NCBI RefSeq assembly: GCF_025061645.1
Contig: NZ_JANYMP010000007.1
Location: forward strand, 230,383-294,382
DNA length: 64,000 nucleotides
Reading direction: 5' to 3'
DNA from: Umezawaea endophytica
GTDB lineage: Bacteria > Actinomycetota > Actinomycetes > Mycobacteriales > Pseudonocardiaceae
In this document: positions 52,193-60,658 of the stretch, piece by piece
Numbering within the stretch: position 1 is the first letter of the stretch
Layout: every line of letters starts with the position of its first letter
Notes under the pieces: generated by a model
What the model saw: only the letters and a program-made list of their open reading frames with translations
What the model was told of the DNA's origin: nothing
Databases searched by the model: none
Made by a program: the position numbers and the translations under genes

Positions 52193-52280
52193 CCGGCGAA
52201 TGGTAAAGGTCGACTCCGACAATCCCGTCGGCGGTGTGCGCGATCTAGAGCGGAACCCCCGAATTCTTCACCCACAAGTG

Positions 52281-54059
52281 TTATCCCGCCGACTTCCGCC
52301 GACGGCGGTGCGCGGCCATGACCACGGGCGCGTTGACCGCCCCGTACCCCTGGTACCCGCCGATCCGCTGCACGACCTCGAAGTACACGCGGTCGCCGAG
52401 CAGCTCCGTGCAGAAGTGCAGGAATTCACCGCTCCCGTCCCGGTCGTACAGAACCGACAGCGAGCGCAGCGAGGCGAGGAAATCGGGATCGGGCGCGAAT
52501 CGGGCGTCGAGGTCGTCGTAGTAGTTGTCCGGGATGTCCAGCAGCGGCGCGCCCAGGTCCCGCATCCGGCGCGCGCCCGCGATGGCGTCCGAGGTGCTGA
52601 ACGCGACGTGCTGCGGCTCGCGGACGTCGGGCCCCCACGTGCCGCGGCGCACGAGCGTCGAGTCGAGCGCGACGCGGACGCGGTGCCCGCGATCGGCGAC
52701 GGAGTGCCTGCGCACCAGGCCGAACGGCGCGGCGAACTCCGCCTCGTCGGCCAGGTCGAGGCCGAGGACGGCGCGGTAGAACAGACCGGCCTGCTGGAAG
52801 CGGTCGAACGGCTCGGTCAGCCCGACGTGGTCGGTGTCGAGCACCCCGGCGTCGAGCACACCGGCGGCGGTGTCGAACGGGGCGAAGTCGGCGAGCCAGT
52901 CCAGGTCGTCGCGGCAGAAGATCACCGACGTGCCGTCCGGCGCGGCGACCGCCGACGACCCGAGCGACGGGGCGAGGAACGCCTTGGCGCGGGCCGACGA
53001 CGTGGTCGGGTCGGTGCTCGCGACGGCCACGGCGGTGACGGCGGCGTGCCCGCCGTCCACGGGGCGGCGGTGGTTGAGCACGACCCGCGCCCCGCCCTGC
53101 CGCCACAGCTCCACGGGCTTGGTCCGGTGCCGTCCGGCGGCGGTGAACCCGAGCCCGGCGAGCGCCGAGCCGACCCGCGCGGCGGCGGTGTCGTCGACGT
53201 CGATCTCGGTGAAGGCGTGGCCCTCCAGCACGGGCGCGGCGTCGGCCGACTCCTGGAGCAGGAGCAGCGACCGCATCGCGTCGACAGCGGCGGCGAAGGG
53301 GTCGGACTGGCGGAAGACGTCGTTGAACACCTCCAGCGACAGCGGTCCGCGGTAGCCGGTGGCCAGCACGTGGTCGACGAACGAGGTCAGGTCGAACGCC
53401 CCCTGGCCGGGGAACAGCCGGTGGTGGCGGCTCCACTGGAGCACGTCCATCCGCAGCCTCGGCGCGTCGGCGAGCTGCACGAAGAACACCTTGTCACCGG
53501 GGATGGTCCGGATCGCGACCGGGTCGACCTCCCTGGACAGCACGTGGAAGCTGTCCAGGCACACGCCGAGCGCGGGGTGGTCCGCGGCGCGCACGACGCG
53601 CCACGCGTGGTCGTAGGTGTTGACGAACCGGCCCCACGCCAGCGCCTCGTAGGCCACGCGCAGGCCGCGTTCCCCGGCTCGCTCCGCGAGGGTGCGCAGT
53701 TGCTGAGCGGCGAGGTCGTCGTCGTCCACGGCGTCCGGCGACACCGAGGAGCAGACCAGGATCGTGTCCGCCCCGAGCTGCTCCACCACGTCGAACTTCA
53801 ACTCGGCCCGCCGCAGGTTGCGCGCGAGCACGGCGGGCGGCACCGCCTCGAAGTCGCGGAACGGCTGGTAGAGGTCGATCGTGAGGCCGCGGTGCGCGCA
53901 CTCCCGCCGCACCCGCGCCGGGGACCACGGCGAGGCGAGCAGGTCGTTCTCGAAGATCTCCACGCCGTCGAACCCGGCCGCCGCGGCGGCGGTCAGCTTG
54001 TCCTCCAGCGTCCCGGACAGGCACACGGTGGCGATCCCCCGGCGGCGCTCAGCGGGCAT
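52281..54059 (-). CDS. qsuB: 3-dehydroshikimate dehydratase, QsuB/QuiC type, with HPPD-like C-terminal domain
   Basis: 592 aa. N-terminal ~280 residues: sugar-phosphate isomerase-like barrel (ATVCLSGTLEDKLTAAAAAG, VAYEALAWG, LCLDSFH-like VCLDSFHVL, LSLEVFND) with the metal-binding Glu/Asp/His set. C-terminal ~300: vicinal-oxygen-chelate domain like 4-hydroxyphenylpyruvate dioxygenase (EPQHVAFSTSD, YYDDL, YFEVVQRIGGYQGYG). In the Corynebacterium QsuB type the first half converts 3-dehydroshikimate to protocatechuate. ATG at 54059 overlaps the dehydrogenase gene by 11 bp. Step two of quinate/shikimate breakdown. Confidence 0.9.
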   Translation of the reverse strand: MPAERRRGIATVCLSGTLEDKLTAAAAAGFDGVEIFENDLLASPWSPARVRRECAHRGLTIDLYQPFRDFEAVPPAVLARNLRRAELKFDVVEQLGADTILVCSSVSPDAVDDDDLAAQQLRTLAERAGERGLRVAYEALAWGRFVNTYDHAWRVVRAADHPALGVCLDSFHVLSREVDPVAIRTIPGDKVFFVQLADAPRLRMDVLQWSRHHRLFPGQGAFDLTSFVDHVLATGYRGPLSLEVFNDVFRQSDPFAAAVDAMRSLLLLQESADAAPVLEGHAFTEIDVDDTAAARVGSALAGLGFTAAGRHRTKPVELWRQGGARVVLNHRRPVDGGHAAVTAVAVASTDPTTSSARAKAFLAPSLGSSAVAAPDGTSVIFCRDDLDWLADFAPFDTAAGVLDAGVLDTDHVGLTEPFDRFQQAGLFYRAVLGLDLADEAEFAAPFGLVRRHSVADRGHRVRVALDSTLVRRGTWGPDVREPQHVAFSTSDAIAGARRMRDLGAPLLDIPDNYYDDLDARFAPDPDFLASLRSLSVLYDRDGSGEFLHFCTELLGDRVYFEVVQRIGGYQGYGAVNAPVVMAAHRRRRKSAG

Positions 54060-54981
54060 CGGTCGTCCTCTCCCCCGAGGTGCGCACGAGGTGGTCGAAG
54101 TGGCTGAGCATCCGGTCGACGTCGGGGTCCTCGCCGGTGAACAGCTTGAACCCCGCCGCGGCCTGGTAGGCGAACATCCGGCCGCCGTCGAGCACGCGGC
54201 AGCCCCGCGCCCGCGCCGCGGTGACCAGCGCGGTGTCGAGCGGCCGGTAGACGACCTCCGCGACCCACAGGTCCCGGCGCAGCAGGTCGGCGGGCAGCGG
54301 GAGGCCGGGGTGCTCGGCCATCCCGGTCGGGGTGGCGTGCACGAGGCCGTCGGCGGCGCCGACCGCCGCCGCGAGGCCGTCGGCGTGGCCCGCCGTCGCG
54401 CGGGGAGCGCCGAACCTGCTCCTCAGCGACTCGACCAGCGCGTCGCGGCGGTCCGCGTCGAGGTCGAAGATCCGCACGGTGCCCGCTCCCGCCGTGAGCA
54501 GCCCGTGCGCCACCGCGGCGCCCGCGCCACCCGCGCCGAGTTGGACGACGGAGTCGAGGCCCGCGCCCGGCAGTCCGACGGCGAGGCCGCGGGTGAAGCC
54601 GTACCAGTCGGTGTTGTGCCCGATGGCCCGGCCACTCTCGAACACGACCGTGTTGACCGCACCGAGCGCCGCGGCGTCCGCGGACAGCTCGTCCAGGTGC
54701 GGCAGGACGGCCTGCTTGCACGGGTGGGTGATGTTGAGGCCGCGGTAGCCCGCCTCGCGGGTGATCGCCAGTACGTCGCCGACGGCCTCGGGCGGCAGCG
54801 CCCAGTCGGCGAGGTCGATCCGCCGGTACCGGTAGCGCAGGCCCAGCCTGCGCGCCTCCCCCTCGTGCAGCGCGGGACTCAGCGAGGGCCCGATGCCCGC
54901 TCCCACGAGACCGACCAGGAGCGCGCCTCGCGCCAGGTCGGCGTGCTCGCGGACCGCGTCGGGGAACGAGGTGTGCGACAT
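54049..54981 (-). CDS. qsuD: Quinate/shikimate dehydrogenase (QsuD-like)
   Basis: 310 aa from ATG 54981 with AGGAGAGG upstream. AroE fold: substrate site GPSLSPALHEGEA, catalytic Lys in GLNITHPCKQAV and Asp in GHNTDWYGF, then dinucleotide motif QLGAGGAGAAVA and the acidic residue after it (IFDLDADRRD), which favours NAD and so a catabolic role. Oxidises quinate or shikimate. It overlaps the QsuB-like gene (11 bp) and is divergent from the TetR regulator. Confidence 0.87.
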   Translation of the reverse strand: MSHTSFPDAVREHADLARGALLVGLVGAGIGPSLSPALHEGEARRLGLRYRYRRIDLADWALPPEAVGDVLAITREAGYRGLNITHPCKQAVLPHLDELSADAAALGAVNTVVFESGRAIGHNTDWYGFTRGLAVGLPGAGLDSVVQLGAGGAGAAVAHGLLTAGAGTVRIFDLDADRRDALVESLRSRFGAPRATAGHADGLAAAVGAADGLVHATPTGMAEHPGLPLPADLLRRDLWVAEVVYRPLDTALVTAARARGCRVLDGGRMFAYQAAAGFKLFTGEDPDVDRMLSHFDHLVRTSGERTTDAR

Positions 54982-55001
54982 CGGCGACCTCTCCTCGTAA
55001 T

Positions 55002-55018
55002 GTACGAACTGGTGAGTT
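55002..55018 (-). promoter_or_regulatory. Candidate TetR operator, copy 1
   Basis: On the minus strand AACTCACCAGTTCGTAC, 20 bp upstream of the QsuD-like start and 79 bp before the TetR gene. It matches 13 of 17 positions with the site at 55797-55813 upstream of the transporter gene. A site shared by both promoters flanking the regulator is what a local TetR repressor would use. GTAC also recurs at 55023-55026. Confidence 0.5.
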
Positions 55019-55096
55019 AGTTGTACCCCACGGCGGGCGGAACGGGGAAGAGGCCACCTAGAGTGGTGGGACCACCCGTGGCGAGGAAGGAAGTCC

Positions 55097-55753
55097 GTGG
55101 CAGCACTGCCCTCCGGGGAAGCGCCGACCGTCGACCGCTCCCGCGACGCCGAGCGCACGAAGGCCGAGATCCTCGCCGTCGCCGCGCACGAGTTCGCCGA
55201 CAAGGGCTACGACGGCGCTCGGGTGGACGAGATCGCCGCCAAGACCAGCACCACCAAGCGGATGATCTACTACTACTTCGGCGGCAAGGAGCAGCTCTTC
55301 ATCGAGGTCCTCGAACGCTCGTACGCGGTCATCCGCTCCATCGAGCGCGACCTGGACGTCGAGCACCTCGACCCGATCGACGCGCTGCGCAGCCTCGCCG
55401 AGCTGACGTTCGACCACCACGAGTCACACCCGGACTTCGTGCGGCTGGTCAGCATCGAGAACATCCACCGCGCCGAGCACATCGCCCACTCGACCGAACT
55501 GGCCGGGCTGGCGAACCCCGCGCTGGACGTCCTCACCCGCATCCTCGACCGGGGCCGCGCCGCCGGGTACTTCCGCGACGACGTCGACGCGCTGGACGTG
55601 CACATGGCGATCAGCGCGTTCTGCGTGTTCCGGATCGCGAACCGGCACACGTTCAACGCCATCTTCGACCGCGACATGCTGGACCCGGCCCGCCGCGACC
55701 ACCACCGGCGCATGGTCGGCGACCTGCTCGTGAGCTACCTGACCTCTCGCTGA
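55097..55753 (+). CDS. TetR family transcriptional regulator of the quinate/shikimate locus
   Basis: 218 aa. N-terminal HTH: EILAVAAHEFADKGYDGARV, DEIAAKTSTTKRMIYYYFGG (recognition helix) and KEQLFIEVLERSY. The C-terminal domain is of the TetR_C_32-like type often found beside shikimate catabolic genes. GTG at 55097 has GAAGGA five nt upstream. Flanked by the divergent dehydrogenase and the downstream transporter, both with similar operator-like sites, so it probably senses quinate, shikimate or a product and derepresses them. Confidence 0.87.
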   Translation: MAALPSGEAPTVDRSRDAERTKAEILAVAAHEFADKGYDGARVDEIAAKTSTTKRMIYYYFGGKEQLFIEVLERSYAVIRSIERDLDVEHLDPIDALRSLAELTFDHHESHPDFVRLVSIENIHRAEHIAHSTELAGLANPALDVLTRILDRGRAAGYFRDDVDALDVHMAISAFCVFRIANRHTFNAIFDRDMLDPARRDHHRRMVGDLLVSYLTSR

Positions 55754-55796
55754 ACCCTTGACACGGGGGTGCCGAGTCCCCACCATCTCCGCTATT

Positions 55797-55813
55797 AACT
55801 ATCTAGTACGTAC
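55797..55813 (+). promoter_or_regulatory. Candidate TetR operator, copy 2
   Basis: AACTATCTAGTACGTAC, 48 bp before the transporter start; the shared pattern with copy 1 is AACT-N2-C-N-AGT-N-CGTAC. The 3' half is embedded in TACGTACGTA, itself palindromic. Probably the repressor site for the transporter. Confidence 0.5.
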
Positions 55814-55860
55814 GTAGCCGGTCCCTGTTCTGCAACGGAGCACTGACAGAGGAGCCCAAC

Positions 55861-57198
55861 GTGGCCGCACAGCCCGCCGGTCCCACGCTCACGCCCGGCA
55901 AACCCCGCAAGGCCGCTCTCGCCGCGTGGATCGGGAGCGCACTGGAGTACTACGACTTCTTCATCTACGGGACCGCCGCGGCGCTGGTCTTCGGCAAGAT
56001 CTTCTTCCCCACGTCCAGCCCGGCCACCGGCACCCTGCTGGCGCTGGCGACGTTCGGCGTCGGCTACCTGGCCCGCCCCGTCGGCGCGGTGGTGCTCGGC
56101 CACGTCGGCGACCGCTTCGGCCGCAAGCGGGTGCTGGTGTTCACGTTGCTGCTGATGGGTTTCTCGACGTTCCTCATCGGCTGCCTGCCCACCTACGACG
56201 ACATCGGCGTCGCCGCGCCGGTGCTGCTGGTCATCACCAGGCTCCTGCAAGGCCTGTCCGCCGCGGGCGAGCAGGCGGGCGCGAACTCCATGACCCTGGA
56301 GCACGCCCCGGACCACAAACGGGCCTACTACACGAGCTTCACCCTCAGCGGCACCCAGGCGGGCCAGATCCTCGCCACCGCCGTCTTCCTGCCGATCGCC
56401 ACGCTCCCCCAGGACCAGTTGCTGTCGTGGGGCTGGCGGATCCCGTTCTGGCTCAGCGCTCTCGTGGTCGTCGTCGGCTTCGTGATCCGCCGCAAGCTCG
56501 ACGAGACCCCGGTCTTCGAACAGGAGATCGCGGGCAAGACCCCGGCGAAGCTCCCGATCACCATCCTGTTCCGCGACCACTGGGCCGACGTCCTGCGCGT
56601 CGTCGCGGCGGCCGTCATCGCCTCCGTCAGCACCATCTTCACCGTCTACGCCCTGTCCTACGCGGTCAACTCCGCCGGACTGGCCAGGACGCCGATGCTG
56701 TGGGTCGGCGTGCTCGCGAACGTCGTCGCGCTGGCCGCCATCCCGCTGTGGGCGAGGCTCTCCGACCGCGTCGGCCGCAAACCGGTGTTCATCGGCGGCT
56801 CACTGGGCTGCGCCGTCCTGATGTTCGGCTACCTGGGCGCGATCTCGTCCGGCAACTACCCGGTGATCTTCCTCGTGGGCATCCTGCTGTTCGGTGTCGT
56901 CTACAGCGCGACGAACGCCATCTGGCCGTCGTTCTACGGCGAGATGTTCACCGCCAAGGTCCGCCTGTCGGGCATGGCCATCGGGACCCAGATCGGTTTC
57001 GCGGTCGCCGGTTTCACGCCCACCATCTCCGCGGCCATCGCGGGTGACAAGAGCGCGAACTGGCTGGGGGTGGCCATCTTCACGGCCGCCCTGTGTCTGG
57101 TCAACGTCGTGGCCGTGGCGACGGGCAAGGAGACGTTCCGAACGCCGACCGCCGAACTCGGCCTCAAGACCCGCGCCCCGGAGAAGATCACGACCTGA
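55861..57198 (+). CDS. MHS-family MFS transporter, probable shikimate/quinate importer
   Basis: 445 aa with 12 membrane segments. N-terminus WIGSALEYYDFFIYGTAAALVF is the metabolite:H+ symporter (MHS) signature, followed by GHVGDRFGRKRVLVFTL (loop 2-3) and the ARLSDRVGRKPVF repeat in the second half. The ShiA/QsuA type imports shikimate. GTG at 55861 has GAGGAG upstream. Positioned with TetR, QsuD-like and QsuB-like genes; no 3-dehydroquinate dehydratase gene is in the window. Confidence 0.88.
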   Translation: MAAQPAGPTLTPGKPRKAALAAWIGSALEYYDFFIYGTAAALVFGKIFFPTSSPATGTLLALATFGVGYLARPVGAVVLGHVGDRFGRKRVLVFTLLLMGFSTFLIGCLPTYDDIGVAAPVLLVITRLLQGLSAAGEQAGANSMTLEHAPDHKRAYYTSFTLSGTQAGQILATAVFLPIATLPQDQLLSWGWRIPFWLSALVVVVGFVIRRKLDETPVFEQEIAGKTPAKLPITILFRDHWADVLRVVAAAVIASVSTIFTVYALSYAVNSAGLARTPMLWVGVLANVVALAAIPLWARLSDRVGRKPVFIGGSLGCAVLMFGYLGAISSGNYPVIFLVGILLFGVVYSATNAIWPSFYGEMFTAKVRLSGMAIGTQIGFAVAGFTPTISAAIAGDKSANWLGVAIFTAALCLVNVVAVATGKETFRTPTAELGLKTRAPEKITT

Positions 57199-57202
57199 GG
57201 CC

Positions 57203-58369
57203 CTACTTCCAGAACGACCACGGCCCCTCCAGGAGCACACGGCCCTCCGCGTCGCGCACGACGACGTGGAGGGCCGCCACGCTCGGGTTCCCGACCTCGG
57301 CGGGCACGAGCAGGACGAAGGTGCGGTTGGCCACGGCGGCGGGCACCGGCGGTCCGCCGTCGAACCCGATCTCGATGCTGGCGACCTCGGCGCTCAGTTC
57401 ACCCGTGACGACCTGGCGATCGGCGGCGACGGCGGTCGGGAAGTTGACGACGGCGGGCTGGTCGCCGCCCAGGACGGGCGTCACGACGGCCCTGGTCCGC
57501 TGCTCGTCGGACCGGCAGGAGACCACGCCCCGCGCGCCGCGGCCGAGGACGAACCGGCCGCCGGGGTAGAGGACGGTCGCGCCCGGCTCGTAGGAGTCGG
57601 GGTCCCGCACGGGCGTGGAGGAGTGGTCCAGGCAGGCGCCCAACGCGCTGCCCGCGTCGGACGCGCGGTCCGGGGGCGGGCCGTCGGGGCGGTCGCGGAC
57701 CACGATCGCGGGGGCCTCGGGGGCGGCGAGCACCCTCTCGGGTCCGGTGGTCCGGACGGTGAGCGCGGTCCGGCCGGGGTTGACGTCCGTCAGCGCGACG
57801 AACATGCGGTCGCCCGCGTCGAGGGTGCGCAGGAGGCTCTTCACCGGGCCGTCGTTGGCCAGCACGATCCGGTTCACGTCGGTCACGCCCGCGACGACGC
57901 CCTCCCGGCTGAACAGGGCGGCCGTCGTGCCACCGCCCGGCGCGGCGGACGGGTCGGTCACGGTGGCCGTGGTCGCCGTGGTCTGGCAGAACAAGGGCCT
58001 GCCGTCGGCGCGGGCGGCGACCACGCCGAGCCGGGCGTCCCCGACGGTGAACGACGGCCGCCAGCGGGACCGCTCGGGGAAGCGGTCCGCGGCGCCCGCG
58101 CTCTGGACGGCCGACCAGCAGCGGTCCAGCGCGGCCTCGGCTGCCACCCGGTCCAGGCCGGGTCCTCCCGCGGCCGTGGGCTCGGCGTCCGGCACCTGCC
58201 GCAGCACGAAGACGGTGCCCGCCAACAGGACCACGGCGGCGGCCGCTCCGAGCACCGGCACCGCCGGCACCCGCCGCCGGTCCACACCGCGCTCGAACTC
58301 GCCGCGCAGCCGCTCGCGCACCTCGGGCGGGAGCGGGCGCGGAGGCGTGATGCCGGGGGTCTCGTTCAC
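57203..58369 (-). CDS. Membrane-anchored protein coupled to an ECF sigma factor (putative anti-sigma-type partner)
   Basis: 388 aa. Short cytoplasmic N-terminus (~45 residues, basic and helical), one membrane segment (PVLGAAAAVVLLAGTVFVL, ~40-58) and a large extracytoplasmic domain with cysteine pairs and no known family. GTG start overlaps the sigma gene stop by 4 nt. That coupling is typical of anti-sigma factors, but no zinc HxxxCxxC anti-sigma motif is visible. Could be a sensor or simply a co-expressed surface protein. Convergent with the MHS transporter, 4 bp apart. Confidence 0.7.
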   Translation of the reverse strand: MNETPGITPPRPLPPEVRERLRGEFERGVDRRRVPAVPVLGAAAAVVLLAGTVFVLRQVPDAEPTAAGGPGLDRVAAEAALDRCWSAVQSAGAADRFPERSRWRPSFTVGDARLGVVAARADGRPLFCQTTATTATVTDPSAAPGGGTTAALFSREGVVAGVTDVNRIVLANDGPVKSLLRTLDAGDRMFVALTDVNPGRTALTVRTTGPERVLAAPEAPAIVVRDRPDGPPPDRASDAGSALGACLDHSSTPVRDPDSYEPGATVLYPGGRFVLGRGARGVVSCRSDEQRTRAVVTPVLGGDQPAVVNFPTAVAADRQVVTGELSAEVASIEIGFDGGPPVPAAVANRTFVLLVPAEVGNPSVAALHVVVRDAEGRVLLEGPWSFWK

Positions 58370-58923
58370 CGGGTCTCCTCCGTCAGGGTGCGCAGCCGGG
58401 CACGGGCGCGGGACAGGTGGGAGCGCACCGAGGCCTCGGCCAGTCCGAGGTGGCGCGCGGCGTCGGCGATCGGCAGGTCGCCCAGCAGGCAGAGTTCGGC
58501 GACCTCGCGCTGCGCGGGCGGCAGCAGGCGGACCGCGGCGACCACCAGCCGCAGCCGGGCCTCGCTGTCGACCCGGTGCGCGACCGCGTCGGCGTGGTCA
58601 TCCACAGTGGACGGTCCGGACACCTTGCGCAGCAACCGGGACCGCCGGGCCGAGCCGCGGTGGGCGGTGCGCGCCACGTTGCCCGCCATCGTGTAGAGCA
58701 GCGGCAGCGCGCTGTCACGGACCAGCTCGACGTCCGCGCGGGTGCGCCACGCGGTCAGGAACGTCGCCGACGTGACGTCGTGCGCCTGCTCCCACGACCC
58801 GGTCAACCGGTACGCGTGGTTCCAGACCGCCTCGACGTGCCGCTCGAACAGCTCGCCGAACGACTCCCGGTCGCCCCGAGCCCACAGCGCGGCGTCGTCG
58901 GGCGGGTCCGCGCCGTCCACCAT
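58366..58923 (-). CDS. ECF-type RNA polymerase sigma factor
   Basis: 185 aa from ATG 58923 (GGAG upstream). Region 2: ESFGELFERHVEAVWNHAYR and WEQAHDVTSATFLTAW; region 4: LLPPAQREVAELCLLGDLPI and LGLAEASVRSHLSRARARL. Directs RNA polymerase to stress or envelope promoters. An upstream GTG in frame is less likely. Coupled by a 4-nt overlap to the membrane protein downstream. The -35/-10 set it recognises cannot be told from this window. Confidence 0.88.
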   Translation of the reverse strand: MVDGADPPDDAALWARGDRESFGELFERHVEAVWNHAYRLTGSWEQAHDVTSATFLTAWRTRADVELVRDSALPLLYTMAGNVARTAHRGSARRSRLLRKVSGPSTVDDHADAVAHRVDSEARLRLVVAAVRLLPPAQREVAELCLLGDLPIADAARHLGLAEASVRSHLSRARARLRTLTEETR

Positions 58924-59015
58924 CCCGACCGCCGCTCCAGTCGCCACCTCACCGGTCACGACGGTCAGGTGCCACCCGCGCCGCGTCCGCTGCACCCCAC
59001 CGGGTCACGAAAGCG

Positions 59016-59228
59016 TCACGCCTCGTCGGGCACCCACCGCAGCACGTCGCCCGGCTGGCACTCCAGCACCCGGCAGATCGCGTCCAACGTGCTGAACCGC
59101 ACCGCCTTCGCCCGCCCGTTCTTCAACACCGCGATGTTGGCCACCGTGATGCCGACGGCGTCGGCGAACTCCCCCACCGACATCTTCCGCTTCGCCAGCA
59201 GCACGTCGATGTCGACCACGATCGCCAC
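59016..59228 (-). CDS. Small XRE-type HTH regulator (YozG-like)
   Basis: 70 aa, essentially one HTH domain: KRKMSVGEFADAVGITVANI and FSTLDAICRVLECQPGDVLRW, the pattern of short YozG/HipB-like repressors. GTG at 59228 directly abuts the DUF2975 gene stop, so it is translated with it. This pair (DUF2975 membrane protein plus tiny XRE regulator) is common in Gram-positive bacteria. Likely autoregulates through palindromes at the DUF2975 start. Confidence 0.85.
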   Translation of the reverse strand: MAIVVDIDVLLAKRKMSVGEFADAVGITVANIAVLKNGRAKAVRFSTLDAICRVLECQPGDVLRWVPDEA

Positions 59229-59711
59229 TCAGACCACCTCGGCGAGTTCGCCCTCGATCGCCGCCGCCTTCCGCAGCAGACCGCGCATCACGACCATCAC
59301 CAGGACGAACGCGAACTCGACGAACCCGACCGCGGCCACCTGGAAGAACAGGAAGCTCGCGGGCTCCTCCAGTTCGAGCGTGAACAGGTGCCCCGCGACA
59401 CCGAAGGTCAACGCGGTCGCCCCGACAGCCGCCCAGGTCACCACGTCGACCCACAGGAACGCCCGCCGGGTGAAGATCGCGTCGGCCTCCACCATCGCCA
59501 GCAGCATCCACACCGCGACGAGCGCCGCCTGCACGCACGCGACGACCAGGATCGCGAGCACCGTGTAGGCCGTGGCCATCGGCGCCAGTTCGGGCAGCTT
59601 CTCCGCCTGGTCGCGCGCCTGCACGGGGATGATCACCACCTGCCCGAAGAGGGCACTGAGCCCCCCGAACAGGATGAAGGCCCGCAGGACGAGGATCGCG
59701 ACACTGTCCAT
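59229..59711 (-). CDS. DUF2975 membrane protein
   Basis: 160 aa with four hydrophobic helices (~5-25, 45-72, 90-112, 122-145). The order and spacing, with charged residues at the end of helix 2 (MVEADAIFTRR), fit DUF2975. Function unknown; in several species it is encoded with a YozG-like regulator, exactly as here. ATG at 59711 lies at the edge of a 15-bp palindrome. Confidence 0.8.
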   Translation of the reverse strand: MDSVAILVLRAFILFGGLSALFGQVVIIPVQARDQAEKLPELAPMATAYTVLAILVVACVQAALVAVWMLLAMVEADAIFTRRAFLWVDVVTWAAVGATALTFGVAGHLFTLELEEPASFLFFQVAAVGFVEFAFVLVMVVMRGLLRKAAAIEGELAEVV

Positions 59712-59712
59712 G

Positions 59713-59727
59713 CATCGATTATCGATG
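59713..59727. promoter_or_regulatory. Palindrome CATCGATTATCGATG at the DUF2975 start
   Basis: Perfect 7-1-7 inverted repeat 1 bp upstream of the DUF2975 ATG. A second near-palindrome, CTATCGAAAATCAATAG, follows at 59733-59749. Both share the ATCGA/TCGAT core and lie in an AT-rich pocket, so they are plausible binding sites for the XRE regulator. A related CTATCGATCGATA is at 60578-60590. Confidence 0.55.
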
Positions 59728-59761
59728 GCTACCTATCGAAAATCAATAGACGATCGGACTC

Positions 59762-60475
59762 TCAGCCGACCAGGGGGAACTCCGGCTGCTCGGGGCCGTG
59801 CGGGATGTCGATCCGCTCCTCGCCGGTGCGCAGGGCCCGCAGGATCACCCGACCGACGTACTCGGGCGAATGCGCGACCAGCCCGGCCGGGAGACCGCCC
59901 TCGGGGTAGAACTCGGTGTCGGTGACCGACGGCAGCAGCAGCGTGACCTGGATGTTGTCGTCCAGCAGTTCCATCCGACCCACCTGGCTCAGCCAGTTCA
60001 CCGCCGTCTTGGCGGCCGGGTAGATCGCGTTGCCCGCCATCGGCATCCCGGTGGCGCCCGAACTGATGTTGACGATGCGCCCGCGCCCGGCCGCCCGCAT
60101 GTGCGGCAGCACCGCCTGGATGGTCGTCACGACGCCCACCACGTTGAGGTTCAGCAGGTCCAGGAACGCCTCCGGGGTCGTTCCGTCGATCGTGGACCCC
60201 GCCCCCGCCCCGGCGTTGTTGACCAGGCCGTCCACCCGTCCGAACCGGTCGACGGTGGCCCGCACGAGCGCCCTGACCTGGTCCGGGACGGTGACGTCGG
60301 TGGGGACGGCGAGCGCCCCGTCCAGTTCCTTGCCCAGCACCTCGAGCCGGTCGGCGCGACGCGCGGCCAGGACCGGGTGCGCACCGGCCTCGTGGAGCAG
60401 TCGCGCCGTCGCCGCACCGATCCCGGACGATGCCCCGGTGACGATGACGACCTTGCCGTTCAAGGACTCGCTCAC
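59762..60475 (-). CDS. Short-chain dehydrogenase/reductase
   Basis: 237 aa from GTG 60475, chosen for AGGAG seven nt upstream. Rossmann motif VTGASSGIGAATA (~13-25), NNAGAG (~86-91), catalytic Ser in VNISSG and Tyr/Lys in IYPAAKTAV (the usual Y-x3-K). NAD(P)-dependent oxidoreductase of unknown substrate. The intergenic region upstream (183 bp) contains CTATCGATCGATA, similar to the dyads near DUF2975. Confidence 0.88.
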   Translation of the reverse strand: MSESLNGKVVIVTGASSGIGAATARLLHEAGAHPVLAARRADRLEVLGKELDGALAVPTDVTVPDQVRALVRATVDRFGRVDGLVNNAGAGAGSTIDGTTPEAFLDLLNLNVVGVVTTIQAVLPHMRAAGRGRIVNISSGATGMPMAGNAIYPAAKTAVNWLSQVGRMELLDDNIQVTLLLPSVTDTEFYPEGGLPAGLVAHSPEYVGRVILRALRTGEERIDIPHGPEQPEFPLVG

Positions 60476-60658
60476 GTGCTGACTCCTGGTGTTGTCGACT
60501 CCCGATGCGGCCCCGCGTCGTGGCGGGACCGATGTCCAGTCAACGACGGTCACGGGCCAGGAGGAAGGACCGGCTCACTATCGATCGATACCCAGGCGGT
60601 ATTGATTCGCAGACAACGCGCCACCCTCGACGATCACGTACGCCCTCCGCGCAACGGG

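Noticed and set aside
52193-52280. SOS box upstream of the LexA-like gene
   Set aside because: No TCGAAC-N4-GTTCGA-like sequence within the intergenic region; nearest GAAC/GTTC pieces are not paired.
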